From the NCBI GenBank assembly GCA_003833135.1, contig QZLH01000622.1, positions 2,019 to 51,336 of the forward strand: a DNA stretch of 49,318 nucleotides. The letters run 5' to 3'. Origin of the DNA: Oehlia diaphana (lineage: Eukaryota; Glomeromycota; Glomeromycetes; Glomerales; Glomeraceae). A model generated the notes under the pieces. It saw only the letters and a list, made by a program, of their open reading frames with translations, did no database searches and was not told where the DNA came from. Both the position numbers and the translations under genes were made by a program. Below are positions 23,523 to 34,489 of this stretch, piece after piece. Each line of letters starts with the position of its first letter. The first letter of the stretch is position 1.

Positions 23523-25674
23523 TAAATGATAAAAATGAAGCAGCTTTCTTAGAGCTATAAATATGTTACATTTACAATTATTTTAACAGAATAAATTAGG
23601 ATTATATAATAATGTACTTATTACCTAGATGAAGATATTTATATTCCTTTATTAAAAATTTGTATACATTTTTATTTCGTTATAACTTAAATATTTATAC
23701 TTTTTCCAAACTATATTGTATATCATCCAGAACAGGATGTGAATATATCAAGAATAAATCAAAAAAGATATTACTAAAGCTTACAAATTTGAAATTTTTG
23801 TTGTAAATTTAATAGATATCTTTAAAAGAGCAAAAAATTAAGCGAATTTGTAGAAATTGACGATATATTTTTCATAAAAGTAATTTGCGATATACTAATA
23901 TATTTTAATTACTTATCTTATGATTATTACAATTGTAATGACCATGTTGATTTATGAGCATTATTGATAAAACAAACTTTAAACTTTCGTACGTAACTTG
24001 AATAAAATTCTAAAATTGATTTTGCTGTGCCACTTTTGAAAAAAAATGACGATCATAAAAATACAGTTAATTTACGATCTATTTTTGATTATATTTTTAT
24101 TTTTAATAGCTTGTCCCGAGCCCACATTTTTATTTATTATGTATTACAAATTGTTACTTATAAATAACATTCTTAAATAAAATCCAGTTTAAAACTAATT
24201 AAATAAAAATAACTCGTTATTTATAAAAATAATTAAATTAATAATAATATCATTATAAATGGTTATTTTAAAATTATCTTAAGAATCTAAGCAACTAAAT
24301 TCCATTTTCAACACACACCTATGCATGTGTAGCTTATTAATTGTAAAGGGATTTATTTTTTCTTCGTTATCACCAATATTGTATTTTATTTTTTTTATAA
24401 TAAATTAAATTTCCCAAATTTTTATAATTAATCGGTTTAAAAAAATTGTAATCGTACAACTGAATAAATATCCTGAGGATCAGAAATCGCAACCTAATCA
24501 ATGCAAAACTAGTTATTCTTTTTTTTCTTAAATTTTTTTTTATTTTATTTTTTTTACCAAATCAAAAGAATATTAAGAATTCATCTTTATTAGCCATGTA
24601 TTAAGAATGGTCACACTTGTTTCAAATGGATCATAATAGCAAGCGGGATATTTTTCTTTTTCTTTTTTTTTTTTTTTTTGTTAATGACTTTTTTCTGGAA
24701 ATAGAACATTATACAGTTTGTACATTAAGAGAAAATTCGTTAACCATATACTTGAAGTATACCAATAGCAGGTCGATCAACATCTGCGTAAATGACATCA
24801 TCTAATTAACACGGGTTATAAAAAATAGTGTTTGATTCACTTGCTATGATATAATTTTGTTTGAAATAACGTTACCTGTTCTGTCCGTTTTTAGAAGAGT
24901 CGCAGGTTATAATCGAATTAAATAAATACTTGTTATTATTGTAGCGTAAACTCAAGATTAGTGGAATTGATCTGTTATATATATATACTACCATTAGAAT
25001 CTTTTGCCTTTGCTCTCTTATGGGACCTCTTAACATTTATGTGCTAAATGCAGGAAATAATAGAATTACTATTCGTGACTTTAGTTATTGATAATAAATT
25101 CCAACCGAATAACTATAATAATAGATCCCGAAAGATATTTCCATAAAGGGAACAATAACGGTCTATGTTCATGTCATAAATTTTTAAAGAGCAAATATCC
25201 GAATGTAATTTTTCGTTACAGAGGCTGAAATCCTTATTTAGATATTATACGATATTCAGTTATTTTTTTTTTTCCAATTTAAAAGAATCTTTTGTAATAT
25301 TCGTTGTCTAAAACGCTAAAATGATATGAAAAAAAAAAGTAAATAGGCATGTTTATAGTCTGATAATATTTTCCTGTTTTGTTAATAACTCCGAAAAAAT
25401 ATTGTCTCAAAGTTTGTACTAATTTCCATGTCATTTTTATTACTTATTTTCATATCATTTTTAACCATGCATTATTTTAATGAAAATTTTCAATATTATC
25501 AATCTTATTTTTTTTTTAAAAAAAAAAGAAATCAAATTAATAATTTAGGAAATTTAAATAAATTTATTTAAACTATATTAGTGATTTTCTTATAATTGAT
25601 TACAAATTTAATAATATTACAACATTATCCATAATTCCAGTGATCAAATTATAAAAACTAACATAATATAAAAA
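23523..25674. other. Intergenic, AT-rich
   Basis: No gene recognised. It contains A/T tracts and one 62-codon + strand ORF at 24617-24805 whose first third is poly-Phe from a T-run, so it is unlikely to be real. Confidence 0.4.
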
Positions 25675-25790
25675 TTATTTAGCATGCATTTCTTCCAATA
25701 ATTTCTCTATCTTATTTAATTCGTGATCCGCCTCCGAACCAGTGAAAATTATTAATACATTTCGGGGAACTATTTTTGCAAATTAATTAT
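25675..25790 (-). pseudogene. Isolated coding-like fragment, unknown
   Basis: The minus-strand frame ending at the TAA at 25675-25677 reads FAKIVPRNVLIIFTGSEADH followed by ELNKIEKLLEEMHAK. This is a hydrophobic strand, then an acidic/amphipathic helix, as at the end of a globular domain. An AATAG acceptor-like site precedes VPRNV. No upstream exon could be found. It may be the last exon of a decayed gene. Confidence 0.3.
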
Positions 25791-26560
25791 CCCTTAAATG
25801 GCTTTTGAGCCAATTTTCCCAGAAATTTTTTTTTTTAAGCGTTACATTGTTCCGAAGTTTATTAGAATGATAAATTTACACCATCATATATTAGTTTCAC
25901 AAATTTGAACAACATATACTTGTAATTTAAGGTTACGACGTTATACAAATTGGTGATATTGCCTAAAAAATAACTAGCCAAATTTGTATTACAACCCCGG
26001 CTGAAAAATAATGTAACCAATTGCTTAAAAATGAGGGAATTAAGGTTCGTCAATAATTTTTTTATTGTACGAGATGTAACTGTTGCGTTGCAATAGGATT
26101 AAATGAGTTTAAATAAATATAACAATAAAATCTTTGCTTTACATTTGAATAGATTAGATCTTATATAATATTAACACGTTTTTATTTTAATTATATGTTG
26201 ATCCAAACATAAGAGGTGAAAGAGAGAAAATAAAAGAATAAATAGAAAAAAATTAGTAAAATAAAACAATTATAAAAAAAAAAAAAAAAAATAAAAAATC
26301 ATGCTTACCGTAAGACTGATGTATTCGAACCAGATAGTAATATCCAGATCTAAAGCCTAAAAGACGAAATAAATAATAACTGATAATGATAATATGCCTT
26401 ATACATATATAAATTATCGTATTTAAGACCCCTTTTTTGCATTTAATGGCGGCCAAGGTCCTTATAATTCCGGCCAAAATCGCTTAATTCTGTCAGGGAT
26501 GCTTATTTACTAGCCACAAAATATGGTAATAAAAAAAAATATGTATAAAAATAATTGAAA
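25791..26560. other. Intergenic, no gene recognised
   Basis: A 74-codon minus-strand ORF (26253-26477) includes a poly-Phe tail from a T-run and starts at TTG, so I do not accept it. An isolated acceptor- and donor-like pair (TTTTAG at about 26358, GTAAGC at about 26308) brackets 47 nt, with no partner exons. Confidence 0.35.
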
Positions 26561-26569
26561 AAATTTCGA

Positions 26570-26735
26570 AAAAAAAACTGGAATGAAAAATATTAGAAAT
26601 TATTAAAATTTCGGATAAAAGATCCAGCTAACAAAAAAAAAATAATATTAGAAAAAAAAGATTCAGTCTAAAAAGACCAAAAAAAAATATTAAAAAAAGA
26701 TCCGATCTTAAAAGTGACCGAAAAAAGATTTTAAT
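26570..26735. repeat. Degenerate tandem repeat, about 50-bp period
   Basis: Three loosely similar units each contain ATATTA(G)AAAAA, then GATCCAG, GATTCAG or GATCCGA, then TC/CT(A)AAAAG(T)GACC(A/G)AAAAA. Divergence is high. There is no coding potential. Confidence 0.35.
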
Positions 26736-26739
26736 ATCA

Positions 26740-27320
26740 ATGTGGATGATGTGATCAGCCGCAACAGCGATCAGCAAAAATCTCCAATTCTAGATCGTAT
26801 CGTTCAGATCAGAGAAAATTAACTGGTCAAACTGCAGTTACAATTGAGCACAATTTGTATAGCTTGATCGGATCATATCATAAACAATAAATATTGATTG
26901 GTTCGCTGGCACGCGTCACGTTAGTTTATCAAAATCGATCAAAGGCGAACACCTATTTTCATGGATCAATTTGACTGACTGCTGATCATTTTTGTAACCA
27001 ATCATTTAGGGGCACATTTTGCGATTGAACAGGGCTTTAGATTGGCCATCGGAATGTACGGAATGTACATGTGACCCAACAGCCAATCAAATTATTCAAA
27101 TAATAATTGCGGAATAGATCAAGCAAGACCTAGACCGGCCTATGTCAAACAAGGTGTGTCAGGTACATCGAATAATTAGCATTCCAAAAATCAGCCCATA
27201 TGCGCAGACGAATCACAATTCAATAATATTTATGCAGGTTGATCTAAACGTTACCGGTTACACATGAATTTTTTATTTTCTTTAGCGACGCTGGATTCCG
27301 GCCTTTAAAAATGTTATATT
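26740..27320. other. GC-richer non-coding island with four CCAAT boxes
   Basis: Base composition is clearly less AT-rich than its surroundings, and no ORF covers it. CCAAT (or ATTGG) occurs at 26897-26901, 26998-27002, 27041-27045 and 27083-27087. A direct repeat GGAATGTACGGAATGTAC lies near 27050-27068. It looks like a promoter or enhancer, or a non-autonomous element, but no gene start is visible next to it. Confidence 0.4.
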
Positions 27321-27489
27321 ATTAATACAATTTTTATTAAAATACTATTTATATAATTTGTTTTAAAAGTTATAAACAAAATATATATATATATATATAA
27401 TATATAAAAAAAGGTATTAAAATTATTTGTCAATTACAGGCTGTCTAGCTTGCTATACCATATTTTGCTTATATTGAGCGGTATACTAA

Positions 27490-27600
27490 TTTTAAATAAT
27501 TAACACTTTTGGAATGGCAGTTTCTTCTAAACTATAATTTATAAGTTCATTCCACATTTCCTGCGCACTATATCTATCATTCTTATCTGAATTTCGTGTT
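27490..27600 (-). pseudogene. Coding remnant just downstream of the ion-channel gene
   Basis: One minus-strand frame reads RNSDKNDRYSAQEMWNELIN followed by YSLEETAIPKVLII and a stop. R(Y)SA..M...L.......IPKV..I resembles a segment I recall from transposase-associated proteins of Glomeromycotina. It is not in frame with the ion-channel stop, so I treat it as separate debris. Confidence 0.25.
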
Positions 27601-27641
27601 AATTAATTTGCAAAAATAATTCCCAAACATATTAATAGTTT

Positions 27642-30600
27642 TCACTGATTTGTAGACGGATTACGAATTAATTTTTCTAACTTATCTAATTTCTCTAATA
27701 TATCACAATGAGATTTTTCTAATATTTCCAACTTATCTGATTTCTCTGATTTCTCACTATAAGTTTTTTCTAATGTTCCCAACTTATCTAATCTCTCTAA
27801 TATCTCACAATGAGATTTTTCTAATTTTTCTAATGCCGATAATTTCTCTGGCATTAACACATTTCCATTAGGATTACTTTTAATTTGAAGTTGTTCTAAT
27901 AATTTTTCTTGCATCTTTATGAATTCCTTATTATCCCATTCACCCTCTTTAATCAATCTTTCAATTTCTATTCGAGTCTTATCAACATCAGCATAATAAT
28001 ACCTTGAAAAATAAATTTAAATAATTAATACAATCATGACATTATATTTTTTTCAAAAAGCAAAATTACATACATTATTTCAGGAAACCATGCTTGCCAA
28101 CGTCTCTGATGTGGTAATAAGTAAAATAACTCAATCTCAGCCAAAATCTTTAAAAAATAAAATTTGAGAAATATTAGTACATTTATGAAAAATAGAATGA
28201 TTAATATTAATGTTATTTACTTCTGCCTTTTGTATCAAATATGAGATTCTATTATTATCTTCTTCAATTGCATTATTGAGTAATCCAATCAACAAGTTCA
28301 TAAGATATACAACAACTAAGAGGGAAAATAAAACAATCAATATTGCAATTGATGGATTATCTGCATATGACCAATTGGATAATGCACTTGAATCTCCTAT
28401 TGATAAAAAAAAAAGAAGAATTGCTTAAAAATATTAGAAAATACTTATACATAATTATGGAAGATTTAAATATACTGTACCTGCTAAAAATAAATATATA
28501 GCAAAAAGAGAAGTTCTGATATCTATAAACATGTTTGTATTTTTATCAGGTGTTTGAATCATAGTAAATGGATTGGAGTTTATATTTCCATCATTATCAG
28601 TTACTTGACTATAACTAGGAGCTAAATTCCAAGGATTATTCGGATCATCATTATTTGTATGTTGTTCAAGTGAAAATTCAGATTTTGGTGATAATAAAAT
28701 ATAAAATGAATGTGCAAAACTTATTATAATAATGAATATGACTATTAGAAAAGAAAAAATCTTTTTTCCAACACTGATAATAATTGCAAAATATACACCA
28801 AAATATTCAAATGCTCTAAAAAACAACAAAAACTTTATATCCAAAAATAAGCATGAAAAAGAAAGCAATTGAATTAGATAATTATTTTTCTTATCATTTG
28901 TATGAAGCCAATAAATAGAAGTGTAAATTGAAAGTACATAAGCAATTATATCTAAATATTAAAATATTATATGATCAATTTCATTTTCTTAAAATATTGT
29001 AAATATATAAATTAAACATTTATAATTACCAAAAATATTCCAAAAATTATAGAACCATTTAGTAATATTATAAAAAAATTGACGAATTTCAAAAAACAGA
29101 TGAATAAATCCAAGTATAATCGAAGCAATAAAAAGTTGTTGTCTAACTTCTTCATTAATATATTGCTGAGGAATTGTTGCAGCAGCAGTAAAGCATCCAA
29201 GTAAAACCATAAATAAAATCCAAATCATTGCATAATAATATTTTCCATATGCATTCCATTTAAAATTAATTAATGCTTCACCATTCCATGTTTTGTAGAT
29301 ATTTCTATTTATTGAGTTAGTAAATGGACTAGGTTGAGGTTTAATTAATTCTAAGAACCAATTATAATCTTTAGGATAATTAACAAAATTAATATAAGGA
29401 ATCATGAAAGTAATTGTAGGTGCTGTTGTTGTTGTTATTATTTTTTTTTGAAAGTATTTAAATAAGACAAAAGTAAATGAATAAACAAAAGAAAATCCAT
29501 CAGAAGCATAAATATCATTAATAAAATTGTATTTTGATAAAATATAAAATGTAATCAAATAAAGGGGTAAAGTAAAAAGTATTATGAAAGCTTGAACTGC
29601 ATATAACAAAATAAATAAGTTTGTATCTTCAATTGTGTAAGAAAGTTTAAAAAATATATGATAGTATTTTGTCCATAAAAGAGATTTTGATAAATTAGCT
29701 ATTTGAGGAGATTGAAAAAAAGAATGAAGATGGAAATTTTTATTTTGATGCTCTATACTATAAAAAGAAGAATCTATTATCATATTCGTTTCTGATGAAT
29801 ATTTTAAAGTATATTCTGGATAGTATTTATCTAGTAATGGCATTGCAGAAGTGATAATGCTTAAAAATGACTTATTGTTCATTGGATCCTCATTAAAATA
29901 AGTCATACATTTTTTATAAATATCATCAATTAATTCTAACTTATGTTCTTTAATTGCAAATATTAATAATTCAACACCATATTTCAAAAGACTTGACTTA
30001 TTATTTTTTACATCTGAAACCCAACCATTTAATTTAAAACTACCATAATTTGGTAATGGTAAAGTAGATTTTGAAAATATTTCTTTGTAATTGCTAGTAT
30101 TATAATAATTGACATACATAAAATAAAAATAGTTTAAAGAAATAGATTTGTTATTTTCACTAAAAGTATAAATAAGAATACCAAATGATGTCAATATAAC
30201 AATATCATTATTATTAAATAATGAGCTCGCAAATAAATCACCATTATAAGACCCATAAGGCTGATTTTCAATTCTTGTGCTAATTAATTCCCATTCAGTA
30301 TTAATTTTTTTGAAAACTTTTAGTCTAATTTTATGATGATCATCATATATTTTCCATTTAATTAAATTTTCAATTGATTCAGTTAATTTTTTTTTATGTC
30401 CGTATATGTTTTGTTGAAATAATGTAGATACAATATCCATATATGGATTAAATGAATGAACATTTAAGTATTTGTAAGTTTTCTTGTCATCATCATCACA
30501 TTCAATAACTTTAGTTTTTGACATATTTTCATAAAATTTAGATTTCCAAACACGTTCATTTAGAATTCCAAACACAAACTTTGTTTGTTCATCAGTCGAT

Positions 30601-31797
30601 TCATCAATTGGTTCATCAAAATAAAGTTGAAATTTTTTGTATTTACTATTCCAGCAATATTTGATTTCTTTATCTGGTGTATAATAGAATAAAGAAGGTA
30701 AAAGAAATAAACCAGTATGATTCATAAAATTATATAGTTGAATATCTAAATAAAAAATAATGATTTAATATGAGTAATAAATAGAGTATAAATAGAAATT
30801 TTTTAAAAATGGTTACCATCATTTATATCCAAAGAAGCAATAGGAATCCCCAATTCGATTGAATTAACGATGATTTTATCATTGACTTTTAAAATAATAA
30901 ACTTTTCATTACTGAATATTCTGATATTTTTTGTTTCAATCTAAAAAACAAATAATATATAATATAATTAAATATAATTTAATATCAATTGGTTTGAAAA
31001 TAATTTTATAATCATATTTATTACCTTATTCTTATTCTTATTATTAACAAATATTTTTACACTTTTTTCAGTATTAATATTCAATTCATAAATGCAATCA
31101 TTTGAATACGAAAACAGGTAAGCTTTATCATATTTTGATATACTAATTATTTCATAATCTTCAAGTATCTTGTAAAATCTCTTACATTCCCATTTGTTAT
31201 TTTTAGTTTGTGTGGAATAAATCCAAATAATATAATGGCATTCAAAATAAGTGCCAACTTCACTATATAAAATAAATTCACCTTTTAAATTAAAAGTACA
31301 ATATATTGGATCAACTTTTGTATCAAAACTTAATGCAATTTTTTCATCTTTATTATTTATATCGATAATACTGATTATATAGTCTACAAAAAAAAAAAAA
31401 AAAAAAATATTGAAATAAATATCGATTACCATAAGTTTATAATTACATAATAATATTACTTACCATTACTATAATAATTAATATAAGCAAGTTTCTTATA
31501 ATCAGAAACACATAAACTTTTGATTGCATATTTATCATTAATTTTAACAGTTTCATCAAATTTAAGTTGAACCTTATCTATATCTTTAACATTCCAACCG
31601 GCAATTGAACAATCTTTTTTACTATAAGTAATAATGTATTTTTCATTTGGTGATATTTCTATCCTAGTAATAGGTTTACCGTTATGTAGTTTATTATCGA
31701 AGGTAAATATTTTATCATCATTTTTATCAAATTCAATTTTATCAACTTCGATTTTGTCAGCATCATCGTTAATTTCGATTACTGAAATGTCACTCAT
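27642..31797 (-). CDS. TRP/polycystin-like ion transport protein with beta-rich N-terminus and C-terminal coiled coil
   Basis: Eight exons: 31797-31464, 31383-31025, 30940-30817, 30745-29030, 28951-28481, 28396-28221, 28147-28074 and 28002-27642. Splice phases are consistent throughout, giving about 1204 residues. Residues 1-270 contain WD40/beta-propeller-like strands (ITRIEISPNEKYIITYSKKD, then IAGWNVKD). Hydrophobic spans lie near 649-676, 776-797, 808-827, 846-860, 874-910 and 914-934. A pore loop (IDIRTSLFAIYLFLAGDSSA) follows, and then an S6-like helix, about 1018-1042 (LIVLFSLLVVVYLMNLLIGL). This order is that of the Ion_trans superfamily. The tail (about 1110-1195) is a coiled coil of LEKLEKSHCEILERLDKL-type repeats, suitable for tetramer assembly. 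Probably a plasma- or endomembrane cation channel. Ion selectivity cannot be stated. Confidence 0.85.
27650..27880 (-). repeat. Internal coiled-coil repeats in the channel tail
   Basis: The last coding exon carries units of about 20-25 residues built on LEKLEKSHCEILERLDKL, LEKTYSEKSEKSDKL and LEILEKSHCDILEKLDKL. The first and third are nearly identical at protein and DNA level (AATATCTCACAATGAGATTTTTC and AATATATCACAATGAGATTTTTC). Local duplication extended the coiled coil. Confidence 0.65.
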
Positions 31798-32835
31798 TTG
31801 GTAATTGCTTATAAATATATAATTTTATTGTCAAAGAAATTTTTTTTTTTTATCTCGTCCATTTGCGATTATATACTTTTTATTATTTAAAACACGTGTG
31901 TAACTGTAACTGTGCAACTGTGCACATAATTTCAATGGTGTAGCTAAAAAATTCAGCCGAAGGCGCAGTAAATTTTCGGCTAAACAACACCCAGCCGAAA
32001 AAAATCAAATCCATGTCGATCATGAATAATTTGTTTATTCAACTACTACTATTTATGGCTAGATATTTACGGCTAACAAAAATTTTGTTTGAAAATTAAT
32101 TATAGCTTAATAAAGTATAAATGATTATAAAATTTTTATATATTTTATTATTGAAAGTTACGACAGCACCCAGAAAAATTCTTCAATTACGTGCAATTTT
32201 GCCAATCATTTCCTATAATATCACTAATAAATCTTTTTTTTAAATAAAACTTGAAGATATAAATTTATACGTATAATAAATTATATATAATCCGTAATTT
32301 TATATGCTCTACAAGTTTACTTAGAATTCATAATATCAAAGAGAGTTTTAAGTGCCATTTGAAAAATATATATATAAAGTCAAAGATTACCCTAAGTACA
32401 CCATTATCAAAATTTCAGCCTCTTGCATAAAAAAAAAAAAAAATTGTGAAAATTGAGTTTTATATTTTGAACATATGCATAAATATGTACGGCTGTACGA
32501 CTGTATGTAAAATTTCAGAAAAAAAAAAATTTTATTATGTAGAGTTAATTTAGAAATTGAGCAATGATCATCTTTCGGCATAAAAAAATAATCAAAATTT
32601 TATTTTATTTTATTTTTTTTTTTGAACGTTGCTGTACATACAGTATATATAAGGAAATCTCAAATGAAAATGTGTTTATTAAAAATGACAAATCTGTTTA
32701 TTTTAAATTATTTATTTATCTTTAAACTATAATATAAAACATAAAAGAAGTTATACATAGTAGTCTTGTATTAAAAATACTGAGATCGGCATCATCGGAG
32801 AAATCCTTATTAGGAAAATGTGATTTGTTACAAAC
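31798..32835. other. Intergenic, promoter side of the ion-channel gene
   Basis: It contains a T-tract beginning about 45 bp upstream of the channel ATG and three AGCCGAA/TTCGGCT words at 31955-31999. Scattered A/T runs follow. No gene seen. Confidence 0.45.
31955..31999. promoter_or_regulatory. Triple AGCCGAA/TTCGGCT motif cluster
   Basis: AGCCGAA at 31955-31961, TTCGGCT at 31975-31981 and AGCCGAA at 31993-31999 give one inverted and one direct pair, spaced about 20 bp apart. They lie about 160-200 bp upstream of the channel start codon. Spacing near two helical turns suits a dimeric transcription factor. A small foldback element is the alternative. Confidence 0.35.
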
Positions 32836-34488
32836 AGGGTTGTCCAAATGCGGTGTACGAGCCAAATCTTCGTACAAGTACAGTACTCGTACATTGTACG
32901 ACGTACTCAGTACAATTTAGTACAGTTGCATTTTGATGAGGTTGTACACTGTACGAATGTACTTCGTACAATTTTCGTACAATTTCGTACAATTTCGTAC
33001 AATTTTTGTACATTCGTACAGAATTTTTTTTTTTTTGATTATTATATTTTATCTCCGATTTTCCAAACTACTATTTTATTTTATTTTTTTCTAATTTTTT
33101 TTATTATTCCCGTATCAATAATGACATATATTTTATTTTTGTACTATTTTTTTTGACATAATAAATTAATTATCTTCGCTGCTGATTTAAAAAGTTTAAA
33201 TAAGAAAGAAAAAATATAATTATTCTAATTGTTCGAAATATATTAATGATATATTTAATAAGTTGTAACTGAAGGTAATTTTTGAGTTAGGTTTTATTTT
33301 TTTAATAATTATTAAAGAAATTATATTAATGTCATTTCTTTTTTTTTTATTAAGAACGTGAGATAACAAATTAGCCACACTAACTATCATTTATTAAAAG
33401 AAGATGAATTAAAAAAAAATTAATTGATACTTGCCTCTAAAGATCCGAAGAACTGACTGCCTATGAAATAAAAAATAAAGTTCAGCTCACTAATAATATT
33501 TATTCATTTGGTTTAAGAAAATCCAATGTTATAATAGGTGAGATATAATTCTAAGGTAAATACGAATGATGGAGTGCAAAGTTATATTACTTATATATTT
33601 CTTTAATATTTATTTAAAGAAATTGCATTAATTATTGTTTAATGTTATGCTAGCTCTCAGATTCTAAGATATATGTAGATGTTTGAAGGTAAATTGGGCC
33701 ATTTGGGCGTGAAAGAATACTTTTTTTTAATATTAAATTAAAAAATAATACTGAACGATTTTATTCATTTTTTTTTTTAGTAACAGATGGGATTGAATTT
33801 AAGATTGTTCATTTGAATGAAGTATCTTGAAAAAAAAATTTTTAATGATTTTTTTTATTTGAACCAAAGATGCAAGACGCAAAGTAATAAATGATATATT
33901 TATTTATCGTATCTCATGTATCATACTATTTATGGTAATACGCATTATTTTATATATGATGATAATCATGATTTACATCATTTTTTTTAACTTTCGTAAT
34001 GGTTCAAAGCTTGAAAAATTATATCATTAAAACAAATAAAAAGAGCGGAAACAACAATTTATGTTATTGTAAAGCATGCTTTACAAGGCTTGGCGAAAAT
34101 AGTTTGGAGCTAAAAACAATTATAGATAAAACTGAAAGGTTGATTACTCATTTCAAAAATTGTAGAAACTTTCATGATGTGTATGATAATGATGAAAAAA
34201 GTAAAATGTTTGCTCTTGGCATGAAAAAGAGTAATTTAATGGAAGTAAATACGAATGATTCGTCCAATCAACAACTATTATTATGAAGAGATTCAGTTTC
34301 ATCCTGCTCTTCTTTATCTTTCCTTCCATCCCAATGGTCAAATCATGGACCTTTAGATAAATGGATTTGCCAGCCTCTTTCAACTGCAGAAAATCAAAAA
34401 TTCCATCATCTGATATTACGAGTTACTATTTCTTGTGGATTTCTGTTGAATTGGGTAAATAATTCAGAAGTTATTGAATTATTTAAAT
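32836..34488 (+). mobile_element. hAT transposon 5' part, copy A (truncated)
   Basis: It starts with CAGGGTTGTCCAAATG, a typical hAT-like terminus, followed by subterminal GTACGAA/CGTACAATTT repeats (32880-33020). An AT-rich leader precedes a transposase ORF starting at ATG 33999. The ORF gives a BED-like zinc-finger region (CYCKACF...LITHFKNC). It hits a TGA at about 34284-34286, where copy B has CGA, and the frame is then open until the copy breaks off at an ambiguous base (N) at 34489. Copy A is non-functional. It has about 180 bp (33360-33545) that copy B lacks. Confidence 0.75.
32880..33020. repeat. Subterminal GTACGAA/CGTACAATTT repeats of hAT copy A
   Basis: Many GTAC-centred words (TCGTACAAGTACAG, TCGTACATTGTACGACGTAC) are followed by a 10-bp tandem CGTACAATTT run. 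Such subterminal motif clusters are commonly transposase binding sites in hAT elements. The same cluster recurs at 36145-36285. Confidence 0.65.
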
Positions 34489-34489
34489 N
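34489..34489. other. Ambiguous base N at a transposon junction
   Basis: This is the only undetermined base in the window. It falls exactly where hAT copy A loses similarity to copy B and unrelated sequence starts, so the junction may be an assembly join and not a biological one. Confidence 0.9.

Noticed and set aside
26253..26477. 74-codon minus ORF and a possible tRNA T-loop (GGTTCGAATAC) at about 26328
   Set aside because: The ORF starts at TTG and ends in poly-Phe from a T-run. The T-loop word lacks a paired stem and a correctly spaced box A.
27642..28428. Plus-strand 72-codon ORF at 28210-28428
   Set aside because: It is antisense to the S6/pore exon of the ion channel and the intron next to it.
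32828..33156. ORFs on both strands over the GTACGAA repeats
   Set aside because: The reading frames are produced by the 10-bp and GTAC-centred repeats. Cys/Tyr/Val-rich text has no protein character.
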